Shown here: positions 55,675-64,000 of the stretch, one piece after another
How positions within the stretch are numbered: the first letter of the stretch is position 1
How the letters are laid out: each line of letters starts with the position of its first letter
Assembly (NCBI GenBank): GCA_029027985.1
Contig: CP119076.1
Location: 496,001-560,000 of the forward strand
Length of the DNA stretch: 64,000 bases
From: Klebsiella aerogenes
Lineage (GTDB): Bacteria; Pseudomonadota; Gammaproteobacteria; Enterobacterales; Enterobacteriaceae
Direction: 5' to 3'
The notes under the pieces: generated by a model
The model's input: the letters and a program-made list of their open reading frames with translations, nothing else
Databases searched by the model: none
Told to the model about the DNA's origin: nothing
Program-made: the position numbers and the translations under genes

Positions 55675-56682
55675 TTATCCCAATAATTCCTCTTTCACCT
55701 GCATCGCCAAATCAAACGAATGCAGGCGCGCCTGGTGGTCAAAGATCTGGCCATTCACCATGATTTCATCCGCCTGGGTTTCCCGCAGAACCGACTGCAG
55801 ACCGTGGCGAACTTTCGTTTTATCGCCGACCAATGACATACTCAGCGCTTGCTGCACGCCGTACTGTTCGGACGCCGACCACAGTTGATGCATATTTTCC
55901 ACCGGCGGCGGCAGCTGCCCGCTCTCGCCGCGGCGTAGCTTAACGAATGCCTGCTGCATGGAGGTGAAGAGGAACTCCGCATCACGGTCGCTATCGGCGG
56001 CGATAATATTGATACATACCATCGCGTATGGCTTTTCCAGACGCGCGGAGGGCTTGAAGTTGCTGCGGTACAGATGCAGAGCCTGGAAGAGCATATCCGG
56101 CGCGAAGTGCGAGGCGAAAGCGAACGGCAGGCCGAGCTGCGCCGCCAGCTGAGCGCTATACAGACTTGAACCCAGCAGCCACACCGGGATCTGTTCACCG
56201 TAGCCGGGTACCGGGCGCACGTGCGGATTAGGATCGCTGGCGTCAAACCAGTCCACCAGTTCCGCCACGTCGCGTGGGAAGTTATCGACATCACCGCTCA
56301 TATGGCGGCGCAGTGCGCGCATGGTCGGCTGATCGCTACCCGGCGCGCGGCCAAGGCCGAGATCGATACGTCCAGGGTAAAGCGTATTCAGCGTACCGAA
56401 CTGCTCGGCAATCACCAGCGGTGAATGGTTTGGCAACATCACGCCGCCGGATCCCAGATGCAGGGTGGTGGTGTTGGCGGCGAGATAGCCAATCAACACC
56501 GACGTCGCCGCGCTGGCGATGCCGACCATATTATGGTGCTCCGCCAGCCAGTAGCGGTGATAGCCGCGGGATTCGGCCATCCGGGCGAGGTCGAGAGAAT
56601 GAGAAAAGGCTTCCTTTGCGGAAGATCCTTGCGGGATCGGCGCCAGATCGAGCACCGAGAACAAAACAGATTTGTCAGTCAT
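55675..56682 (-). CDS. yhbW: Luciferase-like monooxygenase family protein YhbW
   Basis: Flavin-dependent bacterial-luciferase family protein of unknown substrate. 335 residues, TIM barrel; signatures [20 protein letters not shown] and [13 protein letters not shown] match the family. Convergent with mtr; 143 bases downstream of ubiV on the same strand. Confidence 0.94.
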   Translation of the reverse strand: MTDKSVLFSVLDLAPIPQGSSAKEAFSHSLDLARMAESRGYHRYWLAEHHNMVGIASAATSVLIGYLAANTTTLHLGSGGVMLPNHSPLVIAEQFGTLNTLYPGRIDLGLGRAPGSDQPTMRALRRHMSGDVDNFPRDVAELVDWFDASDPNPHVRPVPGYGEQIPVWLLGSSLYSAQLAAQLGLPFAFASHFAPDMLFQALHLYRSNFKPSARLEKPYAMVCINIIAADSDRDAEFLFTSMQQAFVKLRRGESGQLPPPVENMHQLWSASEQYGVQQALSMSLVGDKTKVRHGLQSVLRETQADEIMVNGQIFDHQARLHSFDLAMQVKEELLG

Positions 56683-56825
56683 AAAGGCTCACTTTGCTAC
56701 AGCATAGTCATCAGATTGAAGGTCTTCTTCCAGCCTGGCGCATTCATGATGCGCCAGCCAGAAAAGCTGCATCTTTAATAATGCATTAAAATCTGAGCAC
56801 TATTGTTAACAAAGTGAGCGGTATA

Positions 56826-57704
56826 TCAGCTCTGTAATTCCAACCCGGCGAGCCGCCGCCAGTAGCCGTTGCAGTCGCTATTTGCCGTCAACGGCAGCGG
56901 TGAAGCGCCGTTTTCGTTGGCGCGGAAGGCATCGAGCATGGAGAAAGTCTCGCTGCCCATCGGCGACAGGCGTACCATGTCCACCAGCCCCTGCATTGAG
57001 GTCAACTCATTGCCAAGGTTATAAACGTAACCGCTCATCGTCTGAATGCCGTTAAGCACGAAGACCTGCTGGTTTTCCTGCGAGAGCATGCTGCGCCCGT
57101 TCGGGTACTTGATACAGCAGGTTTCGCATTCATCCTTCGCTCGGTCCTCCGAGCGGGCGGTGAAGCAGCGGGCGGAATAGGCCAACGGCAGATGACCGTA
57201 GCTCAGGACTTCGACTTCAAACTGGTTGCGGATACCTAATTCTTCGCACTGGGTCAGCAGGTTACTCAACCAGTCGCGAGAAAGCTCCACCGGCATACAC
57301 CAGCGCACCATACCCTGTTTCAGCAGCAGACGTAGCGTCACGGCGTTATAGCAGTTCAGCGCATGACCAGCGACGAACGGCAGCTTGCGTTCGGCGCAAA
57401 GATTAACAACGCCAAGATCGCTGGCTTCAATCAGGAACTCACCGTTATCAACATAGCGCTTTAGCTCGCCCAGCTCGGAGGAGGCCTGCACCAGCGCGAG
57501 GGTGGACAACACCACCTGCTTGCCGCTACCGGCCAGCGTTTTCGCCATCTCGATCCAGTCGCCGACTTTAGTGGCGCGGCGTTTGCTACAGACCGCTTCA
57601 CCCAGATAAATGGTGTCGGCGCTGCAGCTTGCCGCCTGCTGGTAAAAATCGTCCAGGGTCTCTTTTGACCAGTAGTACAGCACCGGTCCTAATGAATATT
57701 TCAT
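56826..57704 (-). CDS. ubiV: O2-independent ubiquinone biosynthesis protein UbiV
   Basis: Forms a heterodimer with UbiU that hydroxylates ubiquinone precursors without oxygen. 292 residues, peptidase U32 fold without protease function. The 4Fe-4S cysteines are visible: Cys39 in GEAVCSKRR and a group in ARCFTAR...DECETCC. The ATG at 57704 gives MKYSLGPVL; an upstream in-frame ATG at 57722 overlaps the ubiU end. 8 bases after ubiU. Confidence 0.96.
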   Translation of the reverse strand: MKYSLGPVLYYWSKETLDDFYQQAASCSADTIYLGEAVCSKRRATKVGDWIEMAKTLAGSGKQVVLSTLALVQASSELGELKRYVDNGEFLIEASDLGVVNLCAERKLPFVAGHALNCYNAVTLRLLLKQGMVRWCMPVELSRDWLSNLLTQCEELGIRNQFEVEVLSYGHLPLAYSARCFTARSEDRAKDECETCCIKYPNGRSMLSQENQQVFVLNGIQTMSGYVYNLGNELTSMQGLVDMVRLSPMGSETFSMLDAFRANENGASPLPLTANSDCNGYWRRLAGLELQS

Positions 57705-57712
57705 CACGTTTC

Positions 57713-58708
57713 TCACTGCCATTTACGGTGATAGGCGCCAAGGGTGGTTTGCGTCCCTTCGGACATGGAACCAAGGGTTTCCATCCACGCGGATTGCGGG
57801 ACGAAATTCTGCGGATCGGCTTTGCAGCGGTCGATGGCCTGACGCCAGACTTTCGCTACCTGGGTGACGTACGCCGGGCTGCGCTGACGCCCTTCTATTT
57901 TCACCGAGGCGATATTGGCGGCCAGCAGTTCCGGCAACAGCTCCAGGGTGTTGAGGCTGGTGGGCTCCTCCAGTGCGTGATAGCGCGCGCCATCGACCAG
58001 GTAACGGCCTTTGCACAGTGTCGGATAACCAGCGTTTTCGCCGTCCTGGTAGCGGTCGATCAGTACTTCGTTCAGCCGTGACTCCAGCCCTTGCGGCGTT
58101 TGCTGCCAACGCACAAAGCGCGCGGGCGAACAAGCGCCAACGGTATTCGGCGATTCGCCGGTCAGGTAAGAGGAGAGATAGCAGCGGCCTTCCGCCATGA
58201 TGCACAGGCTACCAAAGGCGAAAACTTCCAGCGGCACCGGCGTGGTGCGGGCTAACTGTTTCACCTGGTGAATGGATAACACACGCGGCAGTACGACGCG
58301 GGCCACATCGAAGTTACGGTGATAGAAACGCACCGCCTCTTCGTTCGTGGCGGATGCCTGCACCGACACGTGACGCTCAATATGCGGATAGCGTTCCGCG
58401 GCGTACTCCAGCATGGCGATATCGGCAAGAATGAGCGCGTCGGCGCCCAACTGTGCGGCCATATCCACCGCCCGCTGCCAACGGGCGTAGCCGTCGGGAT
58501 GCGCGAAGGTGTTGATCGCGATATGCAGCTTGCGGCGATGCTGGTGCACAAAGCTGACGGCTTCCTGCAGTTTCTTTTCGGTGAAATTAAGGCCGGCAAA
58601 GTGGCGGGCGTTAGTGTCATCTTTTAGCCCGATATAGACAGCATCGGCGCCGTTTTCGATGGCCGCCTTAAGTGCCGGAAGGTTACCGGCGGGGCAGAGC
58701 AGCTCCAT
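57713..58708 (-). CDS. ubiU: O2-independent ubiquinone biosynthesis protein UbiU
   Basis: Partner of UbiV. 331 residues, U32 family with the signature AFGSLCIMAEGRCYLSSYLTG and the Fe-S cysteines in SLCIMAEGRCYL, VGACSPAR and PTLCKGRY. Starts MELLCPAGNLPALKAAIENG. First gene of ubiUV; ubiT, whose SCP2 protein is needed in the same anaerobic pathway, lies divergently 221 bp away. Confidence 0.96.
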   Translation of the reverse strand: MELLCPAGNLPALKAAIENGADAVYIGLKDDTNARHFAGLNFTEKKLQEAVSFVHQHRRKLHIAINTFAHPDGYARWQRAVDMAAQLGADALILADIAMLEYAAERYPHIERHVSVQASATNEEAVRFYHRNFDVARVVLPRVLSIHQVKQLARTTPVPLEVFAFGSLCIMAEGRCYLSSYLTGESPNTVGACSPARFVRWQQTPQGLESRLNEVLIDRYQDGENAGYPTLCKGRYLVDGARYHALEEPTSLNTLELLPELLAANIASVKIEGRQRSPAYVTQVAKVWRQAIDRCKADPQNFVPQSAWMETLGSMSEGTQTTLGAYHRKWQ

Positions 58709-58929
58709 AATTTTTCCTGAAAAAAGCGGCCGGTCAGGGACGCAAAATGGTTAATGATCTGGGATTTTAGTTAACCTTCTGGTGACAATTTTTGATTTGA
58801 GGCAGTTAAAAGCGTATTGGTAGGCGCAATAGCGGGCGGCCATCATCGCGATTTTGTTGATTTACGCCGCTATGTCGTTTATTTGATATGGCACAATAGC
58901 GAAACTATTGCATGCATGGAGTGAAGCTT

Positions 58930-59454
58930 GTGTTGGATAAACTGCGTTCCCGGCTGGTCCATTTTGGCCCGTCTTTAATGAGCGTGCCGGTTAAGCTGGC
59001 GCCTTTTGCCCTCAAGCGCCAGGTGCTGGAACAAGTCTTGAGCTGGCAGTTTCGCCAGGCGCTGGCGGAGGGAGAACTGGATTTTCTCGAAGGCCGCTGG
59101 TTAAGTATTAATGTGCGTGATATCGGTCTGCTGTGGTATACCTCGGTAGTCGACGGTCGCCTGGTGGTCAGCCAACAGGCCGACGCCGACGTCAGCTTTA
59201 GCGCCAACGCCAGCGATCTGCTGATGATTGCTGCGCGAAAACAGGATCCGGATACGCTATTCTTCCAGCGTCGCCTGGTGATTGAAGGCGACACCGAGCT
59301 GGGGCTGTATGTGAAGAATCTGATGGATGCCATTGAGCTGGAACAGATGCCGAAAGCGCTGCGCATCATGTTGCTGCAGATGGCGGATTTTGTCGAAGCA
59401 GGCCTGAAGAGCCCGCAGAAACCTGAACAGACATCGGTAGGTGAGGTATGCTGA
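58930..59454 (+). CDS. ubiT: Ubiquinone biosynthesis accessory factor UbiT
   Basis: SCP2-domain lipid-binding protein needed for anaerobic ubiquinone synthesis, parallel to UbiJ in air. 174 residues from a GTG at 58930 (MLDKLRSRLVHFGP) with GGAG nine bases upstream; the ATG at 58912 would add six residues. The SCP2 fold spans about 45-145. Overlaps yhbS by 7 bases. Confidence 0.94.
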   Translation: MLDKLRSRLVHFGPSLMSVPVKLAPFALKRQVLEQVLSWQFRQALAEGELDFLEGRWLSINVRDIGLLWYTSVVDGRLVVSQQADADVSFSANASDLLMIAARKQDPDTLFFQRRLVIEGDTELGLYVKNLMDAIELEQMPKALRIMLLQMADFVEAGLKSPQKPEQTSVGEVC

Positions 59455-59951
59455 TTCGAGTGGAAATTGGGATTGATGCGCCGGGTATCGACGCGCTGCT
59501 GCGTCGCACGTTCGGTAGCGATGCGGAAGCGAAGCTGGTGCACGATCTGCGTGAAGATGGTCTGATCACGCTGGGCTTAGTGGCCACTGACGATGAAGGT
59601 CAGGTGGTCGGTTATGTCGCTTTTAGCCCGGTCGCCGTCGAAGGCGAAGAGTTACAGTGGGTGGGACTGGCGCCATTGGCGGTCGATGAAAACTATCGCG
59701 GCCAGGGCATTGGCCGACAGCTGGTTTATGAAGGACTGGATTCGTTAAATGAATTTGGTTATGCCGCGGTCGTCACACTGGGCGATCCGGCGCTGTATAG
59801 CCGCCTGGGCTTTGAGTCAGCCGCCGCTTTCGATCTGCGCTGCCGCTGGCCGGATACGGCTGAAGCCTTCCAGGTGCACCGCCTGGCGGATGACGCGCTG
59901 CAAGGCGTACACGGCCTGGTTGAATACAGCGATCATTTTAATCGCTTCTGA
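59448..59951 (+). CDS. yhbS: GNAT-family N-acetyltransferase YhbS
   Basis: 167 residues. The acetyl-CoA-binding motif A is [21 protein letters not shown], and the strand after it ([20 protein letters not shown]) is typical of this subgroup. The substrate is not established from sequence. Starts within ubiT and overlaps the convergent yhbQ by 14 bases. Confidence 0.93.
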   Translation: MLIRVEIGIDAPGIDALLRRTFGSDAEAKLVHDLREDGLITLGLVATDDEGQVVGYVAFSPVAVEGEELQWVGLAPLAVDENYRGQGIGRQLVYEGLDSLNEFGYAAVVTLGDPALYSRLGFESAAAFDLRCRWPDTAEAFQVHRLADDALQGVHGLVEYSDHFNRF

Positions 59952-60222
59952 GCCCCTCCAGCAGGGTCTCGAATGAACCATCCCCGGCAACGAGGCGCTC
60001 TTTCTGGCGCTTCGTTAGCTGCTTGACGCGATACTCCAGCCGCAGTGCAAGTGAGTGGTCACCAACCTCCTGACTAAACGCCAGTACCAGCTCGCCTTTT
60101 CCACGCAGCGCTTTAGCCCCTTTACCTTCCTGATGTTGACGAAAGCGGCGCGGGACGTCAGTGGTGATGCCGGTATACAGGCGGTTATCAGCGGTTCGAA
60201 TAAGATAGAGAAACCAGTACAC
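59938..60222 (-). CDS. yhbQ: GIY-YIG nuclease superfamily protein YhbQ
   Basis: 94 residues, single GIY-YIG domain ([20 protein letters not shown]...[13 protein letters not shown]). E. coli YhbQ is a small nuclease-fold protein implicated in DNA damage processing. Slightly shorter than the usual 100 residues. Divergent from yhbP. Confidence 0.93.
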   Translation of the reverse strand: MYWFLYLIRTADNRLYTGITTDVPRRFRQHQEGKGAKALRGKGELVLAFSQEVGDHSLALRLEYRVKQLTKRQKERLVAGDGSFETLLEGLRSD

Positions 60223-60277
60223 GGTAATAACGTCAGTCTATTAGGATGTGTGCACCATAGCATAATGGAGAATAAAG

Positions 60278-60712
60278 ATGGATACGCTTGCCGCGATTAG
60301 CCGCTGGTTGGGTAAACAGCACGTCATCACCTGGTGCGTTGCTCGTGATGGCGAACTGTGGTGCGCCAATGCGTTTTATATTTATGACCCGAAGAAGGTC
60401 GCCTTTTATCTGCTGAGCGATGAAAAGACCCGCCACGGTCAGATGACCGGCGAACGCGCAAAGGTCGCCGGGACGGTCAACGGCCAACCAAAAACCGTCG
60501 CGCTGATCCGCGGCGTGCAGTTTAAAGGCGAGATCCGCCGTCTTTCCGGTGAAGAAGAGGCCGAGATGCGCCAGCGTTATGTTAACCGTTTCCCGGTCGC
60601 CCGTATGCTATCAGCGCCGGTGTGGGAGATTCGCCCCGACGAGCTTAAGTTCACCGACAATACCCTCGGTTTCGGTAAAAAACTGCACTGGCTGCGCGAC
60701 GCCGCCGAGTAG
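60278..60712 (+). CDS. yhbP: FMN-binding split-barrel family protein YhbP
   Basis: 144 residues, pyridoxamine-5'-phosphate-oxidase-like fold ([36 protein letters not shown]). The enzyme activity is unknown. It starts 55 bases after the yhbQ start on the opposite strand. Confidence 0.92.
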   Translation: MDTLAAISRWLGKQHVITWCVARDGELWCANAFYIYDPKKVAFYLLSDEKTRHGQMTGERAKVAGTVNGQPKTVALIRGVQFKGEIRRLSGEEEAEMRQRYVNRFPVARMLSAPVWEIRPDELKFTDNTLGFGKKLHWLRDAAE

Positions 60713-60789
60713 TGTGCTGAGCCTGTGCAGAATCGGCTTTTTTCTGCATACTCTTGATAACACATGCGCTGTTGCGGGCAGGAGGAACC

Positions 60790-61434
60790 ATGAGTCAGGT
60801 GTTGATAACCGGCGCAACCGGTCTAGTTGGTGGGCACTTACTTAGGTTGTTGAAACTGTCATCGCAAATTACCGCGATTGCCGCGCCAACCCGCCGCCCG
60901 CTGGCGGATGCCGAAGGCGTGTTTAATCCTCATGACCCACAACTGACCGATGCGCTGGCGCAGGTTATGGCCCCTGTCGATATCGTTTTTTGCTGCCTGG
61001 GAAGCACGCTGAAACAGGCGGGTAGCAAAACGGCATTCATTCACACTGACTATACGCTGGTGGTCGATACCGCGCTAACCGGCCTGCGATTGGGGGCGAA
61101 GCATATGCTGGTAGTGAGCGCGATGGGCGCCGATCCGCATTCGATGTTTTTCTATAATCGGGTCAAAGGGGAAATGGAACAGGCGCTGCGTGGGCAATCC
61201 TGGCAGCGGCTAACCTTGCTGCGTCCGTCCATGTTGCTGGGCGAACGAGAAAACAAGCGGCCGAATGAAACGATACTGGCGCCGTTGTTCCGTCTGCTAC
61301 CGGGCAACTGGAAGTCGCTCGCCGCCGACGATGTCGCGCGTGCGATGCTCGCGGAAGCGCTGGCGCCATCAGGTGAAGGCGTGACGGTATTACCCTCGGC
61401 AAAACTGCGTGAAATCGCCGCCCGTCAGGCGTAG
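60790..61434 (+). CDS. yraR: NAD(P)-binding SDR-family protein YraR
   Basis: Atypical short-chain dehydrogenase. 214 residues; the Rossmann motif [10 protein letters not shown] is at residues 7-16, and [12 protein letters not shown] supplies the YxxxK-like pair. The ATG at 60790 has AGGAGG directly upstream; the earlier frame from 60754 is not used. E. coli has yhbO between yhbP and the yra genes; it is absent here. Confidence 0.94.
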   Translation: MSQVLITGATGLVGGHLLRLLKLSSQITAIAAPTRRPLADAEGVFNPHDPQLTDALAQVMAPVDIVFCCLGSTLKQAGSKTAFIHTDYTLVVDTALTGLRLGAKHMLVVSAMGADPHSMFFYNRVKGEMEQALRGQSWQRLTLLRPSMLLGERENKRPNETILAPLFRLLPGNWKSLAADDVARAMLAEALAPSGEGVTVLPSAKLREIAARQA

Positions 61435-61480
61435 TATTCAACGTCTCAATTAACATCTGCTTACCTTCCTGGGGAATGTT

Positions 61481-62524
61481 ATGACTGGTCAGTCTTCATC
61501 TCAGGCGGCATCACCATTTCAATGGTGGAAACCCGCGCTTTTCTTTCTCGTCGTTATCGTTGGCCTGTGGTACGTCAAATGGCAGCCGTATTACGGTAAA
61601 GCTTTTACCGCCGCAGAAACCCACAGTATCGGCAAATCTATTCTGGCTCAGGCTGAGGTAAACCCGCTGCAGGCGGCATGGGACTATGCGATGGTTTATT
61701 TCCTCGCGGTCTGGAAAGCGGCGGTACTTGGCGTGCTGCTCGGTTCGCTTATCCAGGTACTGATCCCGCGCGACTGGCTGCTGCGAACGCTTGGGACATC
61801 ACGCTTTCAGGGCACGTTGCTGGGCGTGGTTTTCTCGCTGCCGGGCATGATGTGTACCTGCTGCGCCGCGCCGGTTACCGCCGGCATGCGTAAACAGCAG
61901 GTATCGATGGGCGGCGCGCTGGCGTTCTGGATGGGCAATCCGTTGTTGAACCCGGCAACGCTGGTCTTTATGGGCTTTGTGTTGGGCTGGCAGTTTGCGT
62001 TAGTGCGTCTGGTCGCCGGGCTAGCGACGGTGCTGGTGGTCGCGACGCTGGTACAAAAATGGGTGAAAGAGGCGGCGACGCCACCTGTTGCCGCCGTGGA
62101 AATGAGTCAACCGACGGTGGATGAAGGCCGCTTTATTAACCGCTGGTTGCGTGCGCTGTGGTCGCTATTCTGGAGTACTATCCCGGTTTACATCCTTGCG
62201 GTGCTGGTTCTGGGCGCCGCGCGTGTCTGGCTATTCCCGCACGCCGACGGCGCGGTCGACAACACGCTGTTCTGGGTGATTGCGATGGCGATTGCCGGTT
62301 GCCTGTTCGTTATCCCGACGGCGGCGGAAATTCCTATTGTTCAGACGATGATGCTGGCGGGAATGGGGACCGCGCCTGCGCTGGCGCTGCTGATCACCCT
62401 ACCGGCGGTGAGTGTGCCGTCGCTGATTATGCTGCGTAAGGCGTTCCCGGCTAAAGCGTTGTGGCTAACCGGCGGGCTGGTGGCGTTGTGCGGGGCGGTC
62501 GTCGGTGGGCTGGCATTAATCTGA
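61481..62524 (+). CDS. yraQ: Permease YraQ (DUF318/UPF0718 family)
   Basis: 347 residues with about eight transmembrane helices in two halves. The first half carries the family motif MMCTCCAAPVTAGMRKQQVS; the second has PTAAEIPIVQTM. Relatives occur beside arsenic and redox genes, but the substrate is unknown. 46 bases after yraR. A pair of REP-like palindromes follows. Confidence 0.93.
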   Translation: MTGQSSSQAASPFQWWKPALFFLVVIVGLWYVKWQPYYGKAFTAAETHSIGKSILAQAEVNPLQAAWDYAMVYFLAVWKAAVLGVLLGSLIQVLIPRDWLLRTLGTSRFQGTLLGVVFSLPGMMCTCCAAPVTAGMRKQQVSMGGALAFWMGNPLLNPATLVFMGFVLGWQFALVRLVAGLATVLVVATLVQKWVKEAATPPVAAVEMSQPTVDEGRFINRWLRALWSLFWSTIPVYILAVLVLGAARVWLFPHADGAVDNTLFWVIAMAIAGCLFVIPTAAEIPIVQTMMLAGMGTAPALALLITLPAVSVPSLIMLRKAFPAKALWLTGGLVALCGAVVGGLALI

Positions 62525-62531
62525 TGGTTGT

Positions 62532-62561
62532 CCCGGAGGCGGCGCGTTGCGCCTGTCCGGG
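62532..62561. repeat. REP-like palindrome 1 after yraQ
   Basis: CCCGGAGGCG pairs with CGCCTG-TCCGGG with one bulged base. It stands 36 bases before a second element, a BIME-like arrangement. Confidence 0.65.
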
Positions 62562-62597
62562 CGACCAGCCCGCAAACGACTGTGAACCCGTGGATTG

Positions 62598-62629
62598 TAG
62601 CCCGGCGAAGCGAAGCGCCTGCCGGGCCA
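62598..62629. repeat. REP-like palindrome 2 before dolP
   Basis: GCCCGGC and GCCGGGC arms around GAAGCGAAGCGCCT, preceded by GTA; the core matches the element at 46914-46943. It lies just beyond the dolP stop, between convergent yraQ and dolP. Confidence 0.75.
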
Positions 62630-62637
62630 GATAACGT

Positions 62638-63213
62638 TTATTTGATATAGGTAAAGGCGGTGGTGACGCGACTCACGCCGCTCACCCGGCTGGCAATATC
62701 CGCCGCCGCGCGGCCTTCACGATCGGTGACCAGACCCATCAGGAACACTTCGCTATTTTCGGTGGTCACTTTCACGTTTGAGGATTTCACCTGATCGCTA
62801 CCCAGCATCTGGGAGCGAACTTTGGTGGTGATCCAGGTATCCGACGATGCGGTACCTAAACCAATCGGCTGGCCCTGACGCACTTCATTGAAGACTTCGG
62901 TGGTGCCTTCAACGCCCATGGCGATTTGCTTGGCGCGGGAGGAGAGATCGGATGTCGGCGACTGGCCGGTCAGCAGGACTTTCCCCTGATACGCGGTGAC
63001 GTTAATGCGCGCTTCTTTCTTAATCTGTTCATCTTTCGCTAAAGCGCTGTTAACGCGCAGCTCCAGCGTGCTGTCATCAACCTGAGTACCTACCGTGCGC
63101 GGGTCCGTTGCCGCTTTGGTGCCGACGGCTGCCGTACCAACTACCGCTGCGGCGACGCAGCCTTGTAACAGTAGTGCAGAAAGCAGGATGGCGAGGGGCG
63201 AGAGAGCCTTCAT
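62638..63213 (-). CDS. dolP: Division/outer membrane stress-associated lipoprotein DolP
   Basis: Outer-membrane lipoprotein that binds anionic phospholipid, moves to division sites and supports BAM function and envelope integrity. 191 residues: lipobox LLQGC with Cys19, then two BON domains (about 47-115 and 125-190). In E. coli the gene (yraP) belongs to the sigma-E regulon. It starts 9 bases after diaA stops. Confidence 0.97.
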   Translation of the reverse strand: MKALSPLAILLSALLLQGCVAAAVVGTAAVGTKAATDPRTVGTQVDDSTLELRVNSALAKDEQIKKEARINVTAYQGKVLLTGQSPTSDLSSRAKQIAMGVEGTTEVFNEVRQGQPIGLGTASSDTWITTKVRSQMLGSDQVKSSNVKVTTENSEVFLMGLVTDREGRAAADIASRVSGVSRVTTAFTYIK

Positions 63214-63222
63214 GTGTTCTCC

Positions 63223-63813
63223 TTATTCGTCCTGGTGTGGAAAAAGCGTGTTATCAATCAAATCACACAAACAATTGACGGTGAGCATATGCATTTCCTG
63301 AATACGCGCGCTGCGGTGCGAAGGAATGCGGATTTCAACGTCCTGCTGACCCAACAGGCCAGCCAGCTCGCCGCCGTCATACCCGGTTAATGCCACGATA
63401 GTCATATCGCGAGTGACCGCCGCTTCCACGGCTTTCACGATATCCCGGCTATTGCCGCGTGTCGAAATCGCCAGTAATACATCGCCGGCGTGTCCCAGCG
63501 CGCGCACCTGCTTGGCATAGATTTCATCATGCAGGCGATCGTTGGCGATGGCGGTTAAGACCACATTATCGGTATTTAGTGCAATGGCAGGTAAACCAGG
63601 GCGCTCTGTTTCGAAACGATTGATCATGCTGGCAGCAAAATGCTGTGCGTTGGCGGCGGATGTGCCATTACCACAACAGAGGATTTTGTTGCCATTAAGC
63701 AGCGACTGAACGAGCGTCATGGCCGCGCGGGAGATGGCGTCCGGGAGTGCTTCCGCTGCTGCAATTTGGGTTTGAATGCTTTCGGTGAAGCAGGCTTTAA
63801 TTCTGTCGAGCAC
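63223..63813 (-). CDS. diaA: DnaA initiator-associating protein DiaA
   Basis: SIS-domain tetramer that bridges DnaA molecules at oriC and promotes timely initiation. 196 residues from the GTG at 63813 (AGGGA upstream), which fits the family N-terminus; the ATG at 63855 would overlap yraN and add 14 residues. The SIS core [18 protein letters not shown] is intact. Confidence 0.96.
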   Translation of the reverse strand: MLDRIKACFTESIQTQIAAAEALPDAISRAAMTLVQSLLNGNKILCCGNGTSAANAQHFAASMINRFETERPGLPAIALNTDNVVLTAIANDRLHDEIYAKQVRALGHAGDVLLAISTRGNSRDIVKAVEAAVTRDMTIVALTGYDGGELAGLLGQQDVEIRIPSHRSARIQEMHMLTVNCLCDLIDNTLFPHQDE

Positions 63814-63838
63814 GGGATCCCTTAAATCTGATAATACG

Positions 63839-64000
63839 CTATTCGCCAAAGGCATTTTTCAGCCATTGGATGTCGTTGCCGGTGAAAGCTACCACATCGA
63901 AACGGCAATCTACAGTATCAAAACTCCCATTCTGTCGGGAGAGCCACAGACGAGCGGCTTTGAGAAGACGTTGTTGCTTTTGCGGCGTGACGCTGGCGGC
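63839..64000 (-). CDS. yraN: YraN family protein, 3' part
   Basis: The last 53 codons are in the window; the gene starts beyond its end. The protein ends [12 protein letters not shown]...[14 protein letters not shown]...QWLKNAFGE, the C-terminal part of the UPF0102 restriction-endonuclease-like fold. Its stop is 25 bases ahead of the diaA GTG, so yraN-diaA-dolP run together. Confidence 0.93.
   Translation of the reverse strand, partial: AASVTPQKQQRLLKAARLWLSRQNGSFDTVDCRFDVVAFTGNDIQWLKNAFGE

Overview
The window is a stretch of enterobacterial core chromosome. Nearly every protein reads as a close homologue of an Escherichia coli K-12 protein, usually at the same length, and the order sspB / gltDB / yhcC / arcB / elbB / mtgA / npr-rapZ-ptsN-hpf-rpoN-lptBAC-kdsCD-yrbG / mlaFEDCB-ibaG-murA / ispB / rplU-rpmA-yhbE-obgE / dacB / greA / yhbY / rlmE-ftsH / folP-glmM / secG-leuU / argG / metY-rimP-nusA-infB-rbfA-truB-rpsO-pnp-nlpI-deaD / mtr / yhbW-ubiVU / ubiT-yhbS / yhbQP / yraRQ / dolP-diaA-yraN is the E. 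coli 69-72 min region. The differences from K-12 (no gltF or nan/yhc genes between gltD and sspB, no yhbX beside argG, no yhbO beside yraR, REP-like repeats with an AAGCGAAGCGCC core) suggest a Klebsiella/Enterobacter/Raoultella/Kosakonia-like member of the Enterobacteriaceae. The species cannot be fixed by reading alone.

Layout: 1-8 kb holds the end of sspB, glutamate synthase and a radical-SAM gene. 8-12 kb holds the ArcB sensor kinase with the ArcZ sRNA gene converging on its 3' end, then elbB and mtgA. 12-20 kb (minus strand) is one long cell-envelope and sigma-54/PTS-Ntr cluster: LPS transport (lptABC), Kdo synthesis (kdsCD), rpoN, hpf, ptsN, rapZ, npr. 20-25 kb (plus) is the Mla phospholipid transport operon, ibaG and murA. 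25-38 kb carries ispB, ribosomal proteins L21/L27, ObgE, PBP4, GreA, YhbY, RlmE/FtsH, FolP/GlmM, SecG and tRNA-Leu(GAG). 38-40.3 kb is the only accessory-looking part: an unrecognised small lipoprotein, a YfaZ-family outer-membrane protein and an IprA/YaiV-like winged-helix regulator lie between leuU and argG, with several inverted repeats and an intrinsic terminator in the yfaZ-like leader. 41.9-54.3 kb is the metY-nusA-infB-rpsO-pnp-deaD transcription/translation/RNA-decay superoperon. 54-64 kb holds mtr, the oxygen-independent ubiquinone genes ubiUVT, small accessory enzymes, and dolP-diaA-yraN.

No CRISPR array, prophage, insertion sequence, toxin-antitoxin pair or defence system was found. 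The most interesting observations are non-coding: an 18-base copy of the 3' end of tRNA-Leu downstream of a near-consensus promoter beside argG, so that direct repeats bracket the leuU-argG segment; the attenuator-like terminator and long inverted repeats around the yfaZ-like and iprA-like genes; a structured metY-rimP leader partly complementary to the metY T-arm; and an imperfect 16-bp inverted repeat before folP. Most coding assignments are secure by recognition of family sequence; start codons were adjusted where ribosome-binding sites or family length argue for it.
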